Of a stretch of 8,138 nucleotides of DNA, positions 1-6,300 are shown one piece after another. The DNA lies in the NCBI GenBank assembly GCA_014379485.1, contig JACMLS010000210.1, positions 1 to 8,138 of the forward strand, in the 5' to 3' direction. The notes beneath the pieces are model-generated. The model was given only the letters and a program-made list of their open reading frames with translations. It ran no database searches and was not told the origin of the DNA. Position 1 is the stretch's first letter. Each line of letters opens with the position of its first letter. Source of the DNA: Bacteroidia bacterium (GTDB taxonomy: Bacteria > Bacteroidota > Bacteroidia > B-17B0 > Aurantibacillaceae). The translations under genes were made by a program, and so were the position numbers.

Positions 1-2023
1 GACCGTTGCAAGAAACGGAAATTCTTATTTTACAGAAGTTGCTGTAACTACAACAGGAGTTGTGTATGCAACTTTAAGTGATGACGGAACACAAAGAGGA
101 ATCTGGCGTTCACCAAACGGAACAACATGGACAAAAATAATTCCACCCAATTTAGATTCTGCTTACAACAGAATTGTGATTGGAATAAATCCGAACAACG
201 AAAATGAAGTTTATTTTTTAGCGAACACACCCGGATTTGGAAAAGAGGTTGTTGATTTTGTAGGCACCTCGCATTGGAACTCTCTGTGGAAATACACTTA
301 TCTTTCAGGCGACGGAGATAGTTTATCTGGTGGAACCTGGCTGGATCTTTCTGCCAATTTACCTGTAAGCGGCGGCATCTTTGATAAATTTCACACGCAG
401 GATTCTTACGATATGTTTGTGAAAGTAAAACCGGGAAATTCTAATATTGTTTTTTTAGGAGGAACAAATCTTTACCGTTCTGATACTGCATTTCTAGATT
501 CAACACAAACCACTTACATGGGCGGTTATGAAAAAGGTTCTGCACTGCCGGTTATTGCATCTTATTTAGATCATCATCCTGATCAGCATTGTCTTGAATT
601 TTTTCCTTCCAATCCTGATATTATGATCAATGCAAATGATGGCGGGATGTTTAAAACATTAGATAATACAAAGGACACAACAATATGGATTCCGCTAAAC
701 AACGGATACGTTACCTCTATGTTTTACACTGTTGCCATTGATCACGGCAGTGCAAACAATGATGTTATTATTGGCGGAGCGCAAGATAACGGAACCTGGT
801 GGACCAATAATAATACGCTGACTTCTCCCTGGAAACACGTACATGGAGGTGATGGCGCGTATTGCCAGATCGCAGATAACGGAACTTCTTATTATTTCGC
901 TATTCAGAATTTATCGCGCCTGGTAAAATCAACTTTAGATATAAACGGAAACGAAACAGCTTTCAATGCAATTGATCCTATAGGAGGAAAAGGTTATTTG
1001 TGGATGAATCCGTACATTTTAGATCCGAACAACAATAACATAATGTATCTGGCTGGCGGAAAATATTTATGGAGGAACGATGATCTTTCTACCATACCCA
1101 TGAACAACTCATGGGATTCTATTTCTACTAATTGGATTCAGTATCTTGATTCTGTTCCAACCGCAAATTCTAAAATTACTGCGCTTGCTGTTTCCAAAAC
1201 TCCTGCCAACAGAGTTTATTACGGAACAGACAAACAAAAAGTTTACAGGGTTGATAACGCAAATATCGGAACACAAGTGCCGGTTAATATTACGCCAACA
1301 ACAGGCACTACACTTTTTCCGGCAGCAGGATATGTAAGTTGTGTTGCAGTTGACCCGCAAGACGCAGATAAAATAATGGTTATTTTTTCTAACTACTCTT
1401 TATACAGTATTTTTTATTCTGCTGATGGCGGAACAACATGGGCAAAAGCCGGTGGAAATTTAGAAACAACAAATATTGCATCACCCTCTATTCGTTGGGC
1501 GAGTATTATGCATGTGAGTGATGGCGTTGTTTATTTAGTTGGAACAAGCGTTGGATTATTTGCGACTGATACTTTAATGGGAATATCAACCGTATGGGTA
1601 CAGCAAGGCACAAATACAATTGGCAACGCAGTGTGCGACATGATTGAAACACGCGAATCTGACGGGCTTGTTGTTGTAGCCACCCACGCTAACGGAATGT
1701 TCTCATCAAACATAACAAGCGTAGCAGACATTGTTTCAATAAAAGAACTCACCGAAGCAAAAGCAGATTTTGAATTAAAAAATTATCCCAACCCGCTTTC
1801 TCAAAACACTACAATAGAATTTACGCTTGCTAAAAAAGCTTTTGTGAATTTACAAGTGTGGGATGAGTACGGGCGTTTAATTGAAACCCTGAAAAACGAA
1901 AACATGCAGGCCGGCAAACAGACAGTGAACTTTGACGCAAAAAATTTACGTGCGGGAGTTTACTATTATAGTTTGACTGTGGATAAGGGAAGGAAGACGA
2001 ATAGAATGGTGGTTGTGAAGTGA
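1..2023 (+). CDS. Secreted sortilin/Asp-box beta-propeller protein with T9SS type A sorting domain (5' partial)
   Basis: The frame is open from base 2, and the first in-window start-like codon (GTG at 62) lies inside coding sequence, so the true start and signal peptide are upstream of the window. About 673 codons are visible. The body resembles Vps10/sortilin-like propellers. It has Asp-box-type motifs such as SADGGTTW (around base 1420-1440) and the weaker SPNGTTW (around 107-130), and phrases such as GGAQDNGTWW and NDGGMFKT that recur in secreted glycosidase-like or surface proteins of Bacteroidota. The last 80 residues (1781-2020) start with NYPNP and end in a basic RKTNRMVVVK tail. This is the type A C-terminal sorting domain, which directs export by the type IX system and surface anchoring or release. 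The substrate is unknown: the propeller could bind glycan or protein, and no catalytic residues can be assigned. The gene converges on the minus-strand cluster. Confidence 0.9.
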   Translation, partial: TVARNGNSYFTEVAVTTTGVVYATLSDDGTQRGIWRSPNGTTWTKIIPPNLDSAYNRIVIGINPNNENEVYFLANTPGFGKEVVDFVGTSHWNSLWKYTYLSGDGDSLSGGTWLDLSANLPVSGGIFDKFHTQDSYDMFVKVKPGNSNIVFLGGTNLYRSDTAFLDSTQTTYMGGYEKGSALPVIASYLDHHPDQHCLEFFPSNPDIMINANDGGMFKTLDNTKDTTIWIPLNNGYVTSMFYTVAIDHGSANNDVIIGGAQDNGTWWTNNNTLTSPWKHVHGGDGAYCQIADNGTSYYFAIQNLSRLVKSTLDINGNETAFNAIDPIGGKGYLWMNPYILDPNNNNIMYLAGGKYLWRNDDLSTIPMNNSWDSISTNWIQYLDSVPTANSKITALAVSKTPANRVYYGTDKQKVYRVDNANIGTQVPVNITPTTGTTLFPAAGYVSCVAVDPQDADKIMVIFSNYSLYSIFYSADGGTTWAKAGGNLETTNIASPSIRWASIMHVSDGVVYLVGTSVGLFATDTLMGISTVWVQQGTNTIGNAVCDMIETRESDGLVVVATHANGMFSSNITSVADIVSIKELTEAKADFELKNYPNPLSQNTTIEFTLAKKAFVNLQVWDEYGRLIETLKNENMQAGKQTVNFDAKNLRAGVYYYSLTVDKGRKTNRMVVVK

Positions 2024-2062
2024 TTTAATATTGTCCTGAAAAAAAATTGCGCATTCTCAAGA

Positions 2063-2123
2063 CTCCCCGAGCGTCCTCGCGAGGGGATTTTCAAAAGGGC
2101 CTCTGGCCCAGCGTTAATTTAAA
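2063..2123. repeat. Two-hairpin intergenic repeat, copy A
   Basis: This 61-bp stretch aligns with 4656-4716 in the same orientation, with about three quarters of positions identical and two single-base indels. It contains hairpin 1 (2065-2086: CCCC-GA-GCG, loop TCCT, CGC-GA-GGGG), hairpin 2 (2097-2109: GGGCC, loop TCT, GGCCC), and between them ATTTTCAAAA. The sequence is non-coding and lies between two convergent genes. A shorter match (TGCG, then CTCAAGA) continues to the left of the core in both copies. Confidence 0.75.
2065..2109. terminator. Probable bidirectional terminator between convergent genes
   Basis: On the plus strand, hairpin 1 (2065-2086) is followed by ATTTTC, 42 bp after the stop of the T9SS gene. 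Its stem is CCCC/GGGG and GCG/CGC around a tandem GA/GA mismatch, which is stable in RNA in this orientation. On the minus strand, hairpin 2 (2097-2109, a perfect 5-bp GC stem with a 3-nt loop) is followed by TTTTG, serving the cluster that ends at 2156. The U-tracts are short (4), so termination strength is uncertain. The same sequences form repeat copy A. Confidence 0.5.
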
Positions 2124-2155
2124 ATTCAGAAAAAAAACCGTCCCAACCCCACCCC

Positions 2156-2866
2156 TCAAAATCTTCTCCCGCTTTCATCCAACTCAAAATTATTCATCCG
2201 TATTCCCTGCCCGATAATTTTTCCAGTTTCAGCATTTCTTGTTGCTCTTGTAATCCATTGGTAACCTTTGTCAAGTTGTTCGCTCTGGTTATACCAATCC
2301 TGCGGAAAGATGTAAATTTTATTTTCTTTGGGAACAACACTTAAAATGGCAGTGTTTGTCCAATCGGGATTTGCGTTTTGATACAAACCAGGAATATCAG
2401 TTGTGTAAAAAAATTCATCAAACATTTTAAACTCTTCCGGAAATTCAACTTCAATAAATTCTTTTTCAGGTAATAGTGTAAACGAAACAGAAGCCAGCGG
2501 TTTTCCTGTCAGCAAATAACCGCTCCCGTAATTATCAATTAATTTTTGCATCTCCATTTTCTCGTCGGTAATAGAACTGAGATCATTTACAGAATACAAT
2601 TCAATTTTTTGCAAACCCGCAGTGCTCTCCAAACGTTTCCAGATACAAAAGAACAAGCCGTCAGTTGAAGCATGTACATAAACAACTGAATTAAAAAGAC
2701 CAAGTGTTTTCTCTTCATCGCACAACTTTACAATTCCTATAAACTTGCCGTCAATTTTCTCAATATACTCCCAGTTAAGAGAATTATTTTTATACTGTAA
2801 AAGGGGTTCTTGTTTTTTAAGATACCACGGAAGAAGGTAGGGAGCGCTGTTAAACATTTCAGACAT
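2156..2866 (-). CDS. Uncharacterised 236-aa protein, last gene of a three-gene cluster
   Basis: I do not recognise this family. There is no signal peptide, lipobox or membrane segment, so it is predicted to be cytoplasmic, unlike the two genes before it. It is acidic and rich in aromatic residues. The C-terminal third has the most family-like look (NPDWTNTAILSV, IYIFPQDWYNQ, GYQWITRATRN, then a GQGIRM segment), suggesting a compact alpha/beta domain. The start is the ATG at 2864-2866, 14 bp after the TPR gene's stop; a second ATG three codons later is also possible. The close spacing implies co-transcription with the TPR lipoprotein. The stop is followed by repeat copy A and the shared terminator. 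No function can be assigned from sequence alone. Confidence 0.8.
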   Translation of the reverse strand: MSEMFNSAPYLLPWYLKKQEPLLQYKNNSLNWEYIEKIDGKFIGIVKLCDEEKTLGLFNSVVYVHASTDGLFFCIWKRLESTAGLQKIELYSVNDLSSITDEKMEMQKLIDNYGSGYLLTGKPLASVSFTLLPEKEFIEVEFPEEFKMFDEFFYTTDIPGLYQNANPDWTNTAILSVVPKENKIYIFPQDWYNQSEQLDKGYQWITRATRNAETGKIIGQGIRMNNFELDESGRRF

Positions 2867-2880
2867 TTACGCAGAGATTT

Positions 2881-3894
2881 TTATTTACAATTTTCTTTGA
2901 TGGCATCTTCAACATCTACGTAGCCAAGATCAAAAGCTTTCTGAAAATCTGCGCAAGCACCTTCTTTATCAGTGGAAAGTCTGGCGTAACCGCGATTTAC
3001 GTATGCAGCAAAACCATTAGGATTCTTATCTATCGAAATCGTAAGATCTGCAATTGCTTCAGGAAAATTACCAAGATTATATTTTGCAAGGCCTCTGTTG
3101 GTATACGCTTCTGCAAAATCAGGATTCATTTGAATTGCTTTGCTTAGATCCAGAATCGCTTCTTCATATTTTTCCATTCCGTTTTTGCAAAGGCCCCTGT
3201 TAGAATAAGTTTCGGCCAAAGTAGAATCAAGAGAAACAGATTTATTAAAATCTTTCATTGCTTTTTCAAAGTTTTGCTGTTTATATTCAGTTAGTCCGCG
3301 GTTGCTGTAAACAATTGCTTCGTTGGGGTCTAATTCAATTGAACGATCAAAATCGCGCATTGCTTCCAGGTACTTTGCTAATTTATAGTACACAAGGCCC
3401 CTGTTAGTAAGCGCTTCAGACATTTGCGGCTTTAACTGAAGCGCTCTGTTAAGATCAGACATAGCAGATTCATAATTTTTTAGTTTATAATATGTCATAC
3501 CTCTGTTGCAATACGCTTCAGGCATTGATGGATTTAACTCAATGGCTTTATTCAGATCTGTAATAGCTACCTCGTATTTTTTTTGTTTATACTCTGTAAG
3601 ACCCCTGTTGCAATACGGTTCAGACATTCGCGGATCTAAGCTGATGGCCTTGGCATAATCTAGCATAGCCTCGTTGTATTGCTTTAATGCATGCTTTGCG
3701 AGGCCACGATTATTATAAGCCATAGCAAATCCGGAATCTGCTTCTATTGCGGCATTATAAAACGCAATTGCCTCATCATACTTTTCCAATTTATATTTTT
3801 CATACCCTTTATTATTTTCAACACGTGCACTTTTAAAATTGCAGGAAGCAAAGATCAGCAGGATCAAAGGAAATAATACGACTACTTTTTTCAT
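2881..3894 (-). CDS. Tetratricopeptide-repeat lipoprotein (nine TPRs)
   Basis: The N-terminus is a short lipoprotein signal: MKK, a hydrophobic run, then LIFASC with Cys18 as the likely lipidated residue. Position -3 is Phe, a relaxed lipobox of the kind common in Bacteroidota. From about residue 22 the protein is almost wholly TPR. An N-[R/K]-G motif recurs at residues 28, 62, 96, 130, 164, 198, 232, 266 and 300, exactly 34 residues apart, giving nine repeats with the usual Tyr/Ala/Pro positions (for example AYTNRGLAKYNLGNFPEAI). The final repeat turns into a capping helix ending in ENCK. TPRs form a superhelical protein-binding scaffold, so this is probably an envelope-anchored adaptor of unknown partner. 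It starts at the ATG 16 bp after the 219-aa gene and ends 14 bp before the 236-aa gene, so the three form one probable operon. Confidence 0.9.
   Translation of the reverse strand: MKKVVVLFPLILLIFASCNFKSARVENNKGYEKYKLEKYDEAIAFYNAAIEADSGFAMAYNNRGLAKHALKQYNEAMLDYAKAISLDPRMSEPYCNRGLTEYKQKKYEVAITDLNKAIELNPSMPEAYCNRGMTYYKLKNYESAMSDLNRALQLKPQMSEALTNRGLVYYKLAKYLEAMRDFDRSIELDPNEAIVYSNRGLTEYKQQNFEKAMKDFNKSVSLDSTLAETYSNRGLCKNGMEKYEEAILDLSKAIQMNPDFAEAYTNRGLAKYNLGNFPEAIADLTISIDKNPNGFAAYVNRGYARLSTDKEGACADFQKAFDLGYVDVEDAIKENCK
2920..3831 (-). repeat. 102-bp coding tandem repeat (TPR array)
   Basis: The nine TPR units are each exactly 34 codons, giving a 102-bp period at DNA level. It is most visible around the NRG codons (plus-strand pattern close to AGGCCCCTGTTGNNATA near 3090, 3192, 3396, 3600). 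The units have diverged elsewhere, so this is a protein-driven repeat with possible past unit duplication, not a mobile or CRISPR repeat. Confidence 0.8.
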
Positions 3895-3910
3895 TTTAAA
3901 ATTTTATGTT

Positions 3911-4570
3911 TCAATTCCCGAAAATCGTTGCTATTTCAGCAGGGCACTCAGCATCTTTGATCTTTAACGGAAATAATTTTACGAGTTCGGCAAATGTTTT
4001 TAAAATTCCTTCTCCTTCACAACTTTCTCCTTCAGTATTCGGAACCGTGGAAGGATCGGTTTTTATTACATCAGTACTGCGAAATTCATATTCTTTGTGA
4101 AGGCATTTAATTACTTTTTTGTTACTGAAATAATATCTGTCCTCAGTCATACGATCTTTTGTAAAAGGAAAATAAATTGTATCCTTTCCAATAACAGAAT
4201 CCTTTCCCCCATCAAATCCCCAGGAACCGCTGTCGTTAAAATAAAAAATAAGTTTTCCTTTCCAGATATAATACCGCTCTGTTGCTCCGCCGTGGCTTCC
4301 ATCGTCATTACTCATCTCTATCATTCTTACCTGAGAACCTTCGCTGTAAAAAAGGATTTGTCCGTAAGCGGGATAATCTGAACAGGAAAATTTTATTTCT
4401 TTTATTGAACAGGCAGGCGTTTTAATGAAAGCAGAGATAAGATCGTATTTGGCGCGGATGTCTTTTACTTGTTTTTGTACGGATTGAGAATGAGTGGAAA
4501 AAGAAATGATGAAAAAAATAAAAAGTAAATTTTTCGCCAATTTTATCTCAGGTAAAAAATTCTTTTTCAT
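3911..4570 (-). CDS. Secreted protein of unknown function (219 aa)
   Basis: The protein begins with a basic N-terminus (MKKN, then KLAKN) followed by a hydrophobic core at about residues 14-25 and SFSTHSQS. This is a Sec signal peptide probably cleaved just before or after Gln29, with no lipobox Cys. The mature part has five cysteines (54, 63, 156, 184, 209), so one or two disulfides are possible in the periplasm or outside the cell. Two related strand pairs can be seen: TERYYIWKGKLIF (97-109) and TEDRYYFSNKKVIK (142-155), which suggests an internally duplicated beta-rich fold. I recognise no catalytic motif and cannot name the family. It is the first gene of the cluster that continues with the TPR lipoprotein, and it follows the odhB terminator, so its promoter should lie in 4571-4623, although none is clear there. 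Confidence 0.82.
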   Translation of the reverse strand: MKKNFLPEIKLAKNLLFIFFIISFSTHSQSVQKQVKDIRAKYDLISAFIKTPACSIKEIKFSCSDYPAYGQILFYSEGSQVRMIEMSNDDGSHGGATERYYIWKGKLIFYFNDSGSWGFDGGKDSVIGKDTIYFPFTKDRMTEDRYYFSNKKVIKCLHKEYEFRSTDVIKTDPSTVPNTEGESCEGEGILKTFAELVKLFPLKIKDAECPAEIATIFGN

Positions 4571-4614
4571 TTTCTGATAATCCTTGCTTCGTAAAAATAA
4601 TTATTCAACAGATC

Positions 4615-4649
4615 AACTAAAAAAAATGCGAACCTCAAGATCCGCATTT
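4615..4649 (-). terminator. Rho-independent terminator after odhB
   Basis: Read on the minus strand, AAATGCGGATC, loop TTGA, GGTTCGCATTT forms an 11-bp stem followed by a run of eight T (complement of A4619-4626). Two pairs are G-T wobbles on the minus strand. They become C-A mismatches on the plus strand, so the structure favours minus-strand RNA. It lies about 60 bp beyond the odhB stop and closes the sucA-TA-odhB unit. Confidence 0.75.
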
Positions 4650-4655
4650 CAAAAG

Positions 4656-4716
4656 CTCCCCTGAGCGTCCCGCGAAAGGATTTTCTAATGCACCTCCGGT
4701 TCCGCGCTAATCTAAA
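4656..4716. repeat. Two-hairpin intergenic repeat, copy B (overlaps odhB stop)
   Basis: This is a diverged copy of 2063-2123 in the same orientation. Hairpin 1 (4658-4680 region) keeps GCG/CGC (4665-4667 with 4671-4673) and the GA/GA tandem mismatch, with an added T4662-A4676 pair. Hairpin 2 is weaker, but the pair G-C of copy A has become A4692-T4700, a compensated change. ATTTTC after hairpin 1 and CGnTAATnTAAA at the right end are kept. The right end includes the odhB stop codon (4712-4714). Confidence 0.7.
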
Positions 4717-5968
4717 GTCCCAACAAAACTTCTTCAGGCAACTTACCACCAAACAACATTCTGCTTGGATCTTCCAACATCTCTTTCACCTTCACTAAAA
4801 ATCCAACGCTTTCTCTTCCGTCAATAATTCTATGATCGTAGCTTAAGGCAACGTACATTACGGGACGTACTTCTACTTTTCCGTTTACAACAACAGCGCG
4901 TTCAACAACATTGTGCATTCCTAAAATAGCGCTTTGCGGTGGATTTATTATTGGTGTACTTAACATAGAACCAAACACGCCTCCGTTGGTAATTGTAAAA
5001 GTTCCGCCCTGCATATCTTCCATTGTCAGTTTTCCATCGCGCGCTTTTAGTGCAAGACCTTTTATTCCATTTTCAATTTCTGCAAGGCTCATTAATTCTG
5101 CATTACGCAAAACCGGCACCATTAATCCTTTGGGTGCGCTTACTGCAATTGCAATATCACAATACGATGAGCTCACCATTTCTTCTCCGTCTATCATAGA
5201 GTTTACTGCCGGAAAATGAAACAAGGCTTCGCAAACTGCTTTTGTAAAAAAAGACATAAAGCCAATATTTGTTCCATACACTTCCTTGAACTTGTCTTTA
5301 TATTTTGCGCGGATAGCGTAAATGCCGCTCATATCTACTTCGTTAAATGTAGTGAGCATAGCGGTTTCATTTTTTACAGCAACCAATCTTTTCGCTAAAG
5401 ATTTTCTGAGCGAGGTCATTTTTGTTTTTTTCTGCTCGCGTGTTCCCTGCCACGAATTAGAAAGTACTTCCTGCACTTTCGGAATTCCGTTTGAGAGCGC
5501 TTTCATTACATCTTGTTTAGTAATGCGCCCGTCTTTTCCGCTTCCTGCAATCTGACTTGTTGAAACTTTATTTTCTGTCAGCAATTTTGCAGCGGCTGGA
5601 CTTGGTGTTCCAGATGCGTAGGTTTTTGTTTCTTCTTTTTTCGTTTCAACTTTTGCTTCAGCTTTTTTCTCCTCTTTCTTTTCATCCTTTTTTTCCGGAG
5701 CAGGAGCTTTTGCGTTTGCTTCTGGTTTTACAGAAGTATCGATCTTTACAACTACAGAACCGACTTTAACGGTATCGCCTTCTGCAGCCATAATTTCTAT
5801 CTTACCTGCTTCTTCAGCGTTTATAGTAAGTGTAGCTTTGTCAGAATCGATCTCTCCGATCACATCATCTTTTTCAACTACGTCGCCGGTTTGTTTTACC
5901 CAGCGGGCAATGGTTACTTCGGTAATAGATTCACCGGGACTCGGAACTTTAATTTCTACTGTTGCCAT
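4712..5968 (-). CDS. odhB: 2-oxoglutarate dehydrogenase E2 component, dihydrolipoyllysine-residue succinyltransferase
   Basis: This is the E2 core of the 2-oxoglutarate dehydrogenase complex (TCA cycle, cytoplasm). It transfers the succinyl group from lipoamide to CoA. Residues 1-77 form a lipoyl domain with the attachment site EIDSDKATLT (Lys44). A flexible Glu/Lys/Ala-rich linker follows (about 80-117), then a peripheral subunit-binding domain (about 121-158: SPAAAKLLTEN through GRITKQDVMKAL). The acyltransferase domain runs from about 180 to the end, with TTFNEVDMS typical of succinyltransferases and the catalytic SYDHRIIDG (His379, Asp383). The 418-aa length is normal for the family, and no key residue is missing. 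The start MATVEIKVPSPGES is the conserved N-terminus. It lies 23 bp after the toxin gene stop, behind an A/T-rich leader. The gene is downstream of sucA in the usual E1-E2 order, but with a toxin-antitoxin pair between them. The symbol sucB is equivalent. Confidence 0.97.
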   Translation of the reverse strand: MATVEIKVPSPGESITEVTIARWVKQTGDVVEKDDVIGEIDSDKATLTINAEEAGKIEIMAAEGDTVKVGSVVVKIDTSVKPEANAKAPAPEKKDEKKEEKKAEAKVETKKEETKTYASGTPSPAAAKLLTENKVSTSQIAGSGKDGRITKQDVMKALSNGIPKVQEVLSNSWQGTREQKKTKMTSLRKSLAKRLVAVKNETAMLTTFNEVDMSGIYAIRAKYKDKFKEVYGTNIGFMSFFTKAVCEALFHFPAVNSMIDGEEMVSSSYCDIAIAVSAPKGLMVPVLRNAELMSLAEIENGIKGLALKARDGKLTMEDMQGGTFTITNGGVFGSMLSTPIINPPQSAILGMHNVVERAVVVNGKVEVRPVMYVALSYDHRIIDGRESVGFLVKVKEMLEDPSRMLFGGKLPEEVLLGL

Positions 5969-5991
5969 AAATTTATTTTATGAATTTTAAA

Positions 5992-6294
5992 TTATTTTTT
6001 CAATTTCTTTTTTATAAACGCATTACTTCTTTTATTATGAATTAATCCTACAATCACAATTCTCTCCTTTTCGACCAAATAATAAACATTATAAGGAAAT
6101 TTGTTAACGGAAAATTTTCTTGTGCCTTGCCTGACCACTTGGAACATTAACGGGGAATTTTTTACTTTTTCAATTTCCCTTTCTAAATGCGTCAAAAATC
6201 TCAAATGCAGATTTTCACTTTTTCCTGAATACCACTTTTTAATTTTTATTATATCAAAGAGCGCAAGTTTTGTAAATTCAATTTTAACCCCCAT
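5992..6294 (-). CDS. RelE/ParE-family type II toxin
   Basis: This 100-aa protein has the RelE/ParE layout. A short first strand (KIEFTKLAL) leads to a long helical hairpin (about 11-47, WYSGKSENLHLRFLTHLERE). A C-terminal sheet follows with R59-K60-F61, KFPYNVYYLV (65-74) and IVGLIHNKRS (81-90), where FPY and His86/Arg89 match the family pattern. Family members either cleave mRNA at the ribosome (RelE) or poison gyrase (ParE). The sequence resembles the ParE-like group that pairs with this antitoxin type, but the target cannot be settled here. It starts 6 bp after the antitoxin stop and ends 23 bp before odhB. My count for 6001-6294 is 85 G+C in 294 bases (29%), lower than samples of the flanking sucA and odhB (roughly 37-45%), which fits acquisition from elsewhere. 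The basic tail (IKKKLKK) is intact, so the gene appears functional. Confidence 0.85.
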   Translation of the reverse strand: MGVKIEFTKLALFDIIKIKKWYSGKSENLHLRFLTHLEREIEKVKNSPLMFQVVRQGTRKFSVNKFPYNVYYLVEKERIVIVGLIHNKRSNAFIKKKLKK

Positions 6295-6300
6295 AAAACA

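Noticed and set aside
62..64. GTG as the start of the T9SS protein
   Set aside because: The frame is open back to base 2 with protein-like sequence, and the expected signal peptide is absent, so the gene starts before the window.
3090..3720. Regular repeats near every 102 bp as a CRISPR-like array
   Set aside because: The repeats are codons for TPR NRG motifs in a single open frame, and there are no conserved full-length repeats with unique spacers.
4571..4623. Bacteroidota-type promoter (TTG, then TAnnTTTG) for the three-gene cluster
   Set aside because: A TATTTTTA box is present, but no TTG lies at the right spacing (the nearest is about 14 bases upstream). It is too weak to annotate.
4567..4752. 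Minus-strand ORF of 61 codons between odhB and the 219-aa gene, its stop overlapping that gene's ATG
   Set aside because: It overlaps the odhB 3' end in another frame and runs through repeat B and the terminator stem. The composition is not protein-like, so it is a shadow.
4712..4760. Possibility that repeat B added a foreign tail to OdhB, since copy A also has GTTGGGAC next to the repeat
   Set aside because: The tail (GGKLPEEVLLGL) looks like tails I recall from other Bacteroidota E2 proteins, and the shared 8 bases may be chance. Only the stop codon clearly lies in the repeat.
4911..5769. Several plus-strand ORFs of 60-102 codons opposite odhB
   Set aside because: They are antisense shadows of a clearly conserved coding sequence, with no family resemblance.
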